This document shows positions 63,220 through 64,000 of a DNA stretch of 64,000 nt, one piece after another. Position numbers and translations under genes: made by a program. Within the stretch, counting starts at the first letter, position 1. Every line of letters begins with the position of its first letter. Under the pieces are notes generated by a model. That model had not been told where the DNA came from. It saw only the letters and a program-made list of their open reading frames with translations, and did no database searches. This DNA is from Trichopria drosophilae (taxonomy: Eukaryota; Arthropoda; Insecta; Hymenoptera; Diapriidae): assembly GCA_030407085.1 (NCBI GenBank), contig CM059587.1, positions 103,411,001-103,475,000 on the forward strand, in the 5' to 3' direction.

Positions 63220-63485
63220 TTACTAAAATATTTCTCACCCTCTGTAGTAACTCGGAATCATCAAGTAACACAGAATGAAATTATTTTTATCCGGGTTTGA
63301 GGGTTATGACAAATCAATATTATGTTTAACTTATAAAATGGCATAGATCGGTTGACATAGGAATATTTTATCTCTAGATTCACCTATAAAAATATACGTT
63401 CAACGTAAAATCCGTTATAATAATCTTCCGGAGTCTGCCTTTCGAAATGTACTGCAGTCGTTTGTAATGTTCTATGGTTATTATT
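63036..63485. repeat. Palindrome with (AAT)n/(ATT)n centre and two deletions in one arm
   Basis: Left arm 63036-63194 and right arm 63195-63485 are reverse complements: AATAATAACCATAGAACATT against AATGTTCTATGGTTATTATT, and GAGGGTGAGAAATATTTTAG against its complement. The left arm lacks about 25 bp and about 107 bp that are present in the right arm. The centre is (AAT)n meeting (ATT)n. No coding region. Confidence 0.92.
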
Positions 63486-64000
63486 TCGCTTTTGTCGACA
63501 AAACGAGCAGGAAGTTATCATTTATCACTAAGGATCGTTACACGAAACAATTGCACACCAGCACTAACTTTATATAACGACGAATATTATACGGTCTGGT
63601 ATATACTTTAGAGGAAGTGCCGATAGCGGAAGATTGCTTTACTAGTTCTCTAGGAGTCTTTTAAGACAATTTTAAATATATGAATATTTTACAAGAACAA
63701 TAAAGCAGAAACTGGTTTTACTGTAAATTTTATTGATTTATGATGTTATAAAAATGATACATTGCTTGTACAATAATGATGTAGGAGAAATGCATTACAT
63801 GAATGAAGATGAAAAATCAAAAATAAATGTATGTTTATGCTCGTGATTATTAATCGGTAATTAACTATTTGATACAAGTCATAGAAGAAAAATTCACGGT
63901 GTTTTTGTGGTACATACTTTAATTTTTTCTAGCTAACTTTTTCTGATTATAGAAACTCGTCTGCTCTAACAGAAATTAACGAAAATTCACAATCTTTTTA
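63486..64000. other. AT-rich spacer, no gene seen
   Basis: No supported feature. Confidence 0.5.

Noticed and set aside
1..64000. CRISPR arrays, bacterial operons, rRNA or tRNA genes
   Set aside because: No regularly spaced identical repeats, ribosome-binding-site-led gene clusters or convincing RNA gene signatures were seen. The window is clearly eukaryotic.

Overview
This is an AT-rich eukaryotic window with no recognisable intact host gene. It is dominated by transposable elements, palindromes and decayed repeats. Several things point to an insect genome, probably hymenopteran and ant-like: the base composition, the purine-rich APE-type LINE with a (TACA)n tail, a pogo-like MITE, and a decayed protein of a DVQG...NYHG...C-x-H...CA-x-x-NV type that I recall as a widespread uncharacterised family in ants and other insects. 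The organism call is inference.

Layout. 1-6.8 kb is mostly featureless AT-rich DNA with a 282-bp pogo/Tigger-like MITE (3571-3852), a GC-rich tandem block of probable transposon origin (about 3860-4640) and one exon-like acidic reading frame (1862-2029). 6.83-9.6 kb holds a 5'-truncated LINE with a decayed reverse transcriptase, bounded by a perfect 16-bp target duplication. 10.3-12.4 kb has an old palindromic repeat, an exon-like patch, a CpG-richer patch and a 107-bp MITE.

12.63-20.99 kb and 48.38-60.91 kb are the main discovery: two copies of one giant foldback element. The second copy is complete at both ends. It is 12,523 bp, begins 5'-AGTAGATG and ends CATCTACT-3', is flanked by a perfect 6-bp duplication (TTTATG), and has terminal inverted repeats of about 4.97 kb. 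The first copy lacks most of one arm but keeps the hairpin centre (963-bp arms around a 257-bp loop). It shows that the ancestral arms were at least 7 kb, so the parent element was a palindrome of about 15 kb. Each arm carries a subterminal array of 12-bp repeats, three families of internal repeats, a frameshifted remnant of the DVQG-type protein and a conserved 68-codon frame. A 6-bp duplication with AG...CT ends recalls Polinton/Maverick elements, but I recognise no polymerase, integrase, ATPase or capsid gene, so the class is unproven.

21-48 kb is AT-rich spacer with further, unrelated foldback or tandem repeats (26.46-28.0, 31.6-32.5, 34.6-35.4, 43.0-43.2, 45.3-45.8 kb), a LINE 3'-end relic (21.84-21.98 kb) and two short coding-like frames on the minus strand (28278-28481 and 43816-43932). 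61-64 kb contains a palindromic MITE, a 5'-truncated LINE of a second family (C-terminal end of its polymerase, 61978-62933), a head-on retroposon fragment, and a 450-bp palindrome with (ATT)n at its centre and two deletions in one arm.

Nothing here forms a working gene set. The coherent story is repeated palindrome formation and erosion. The giant foldback family, its loop inversion and its iteron-bearing ends deserve follow-up.
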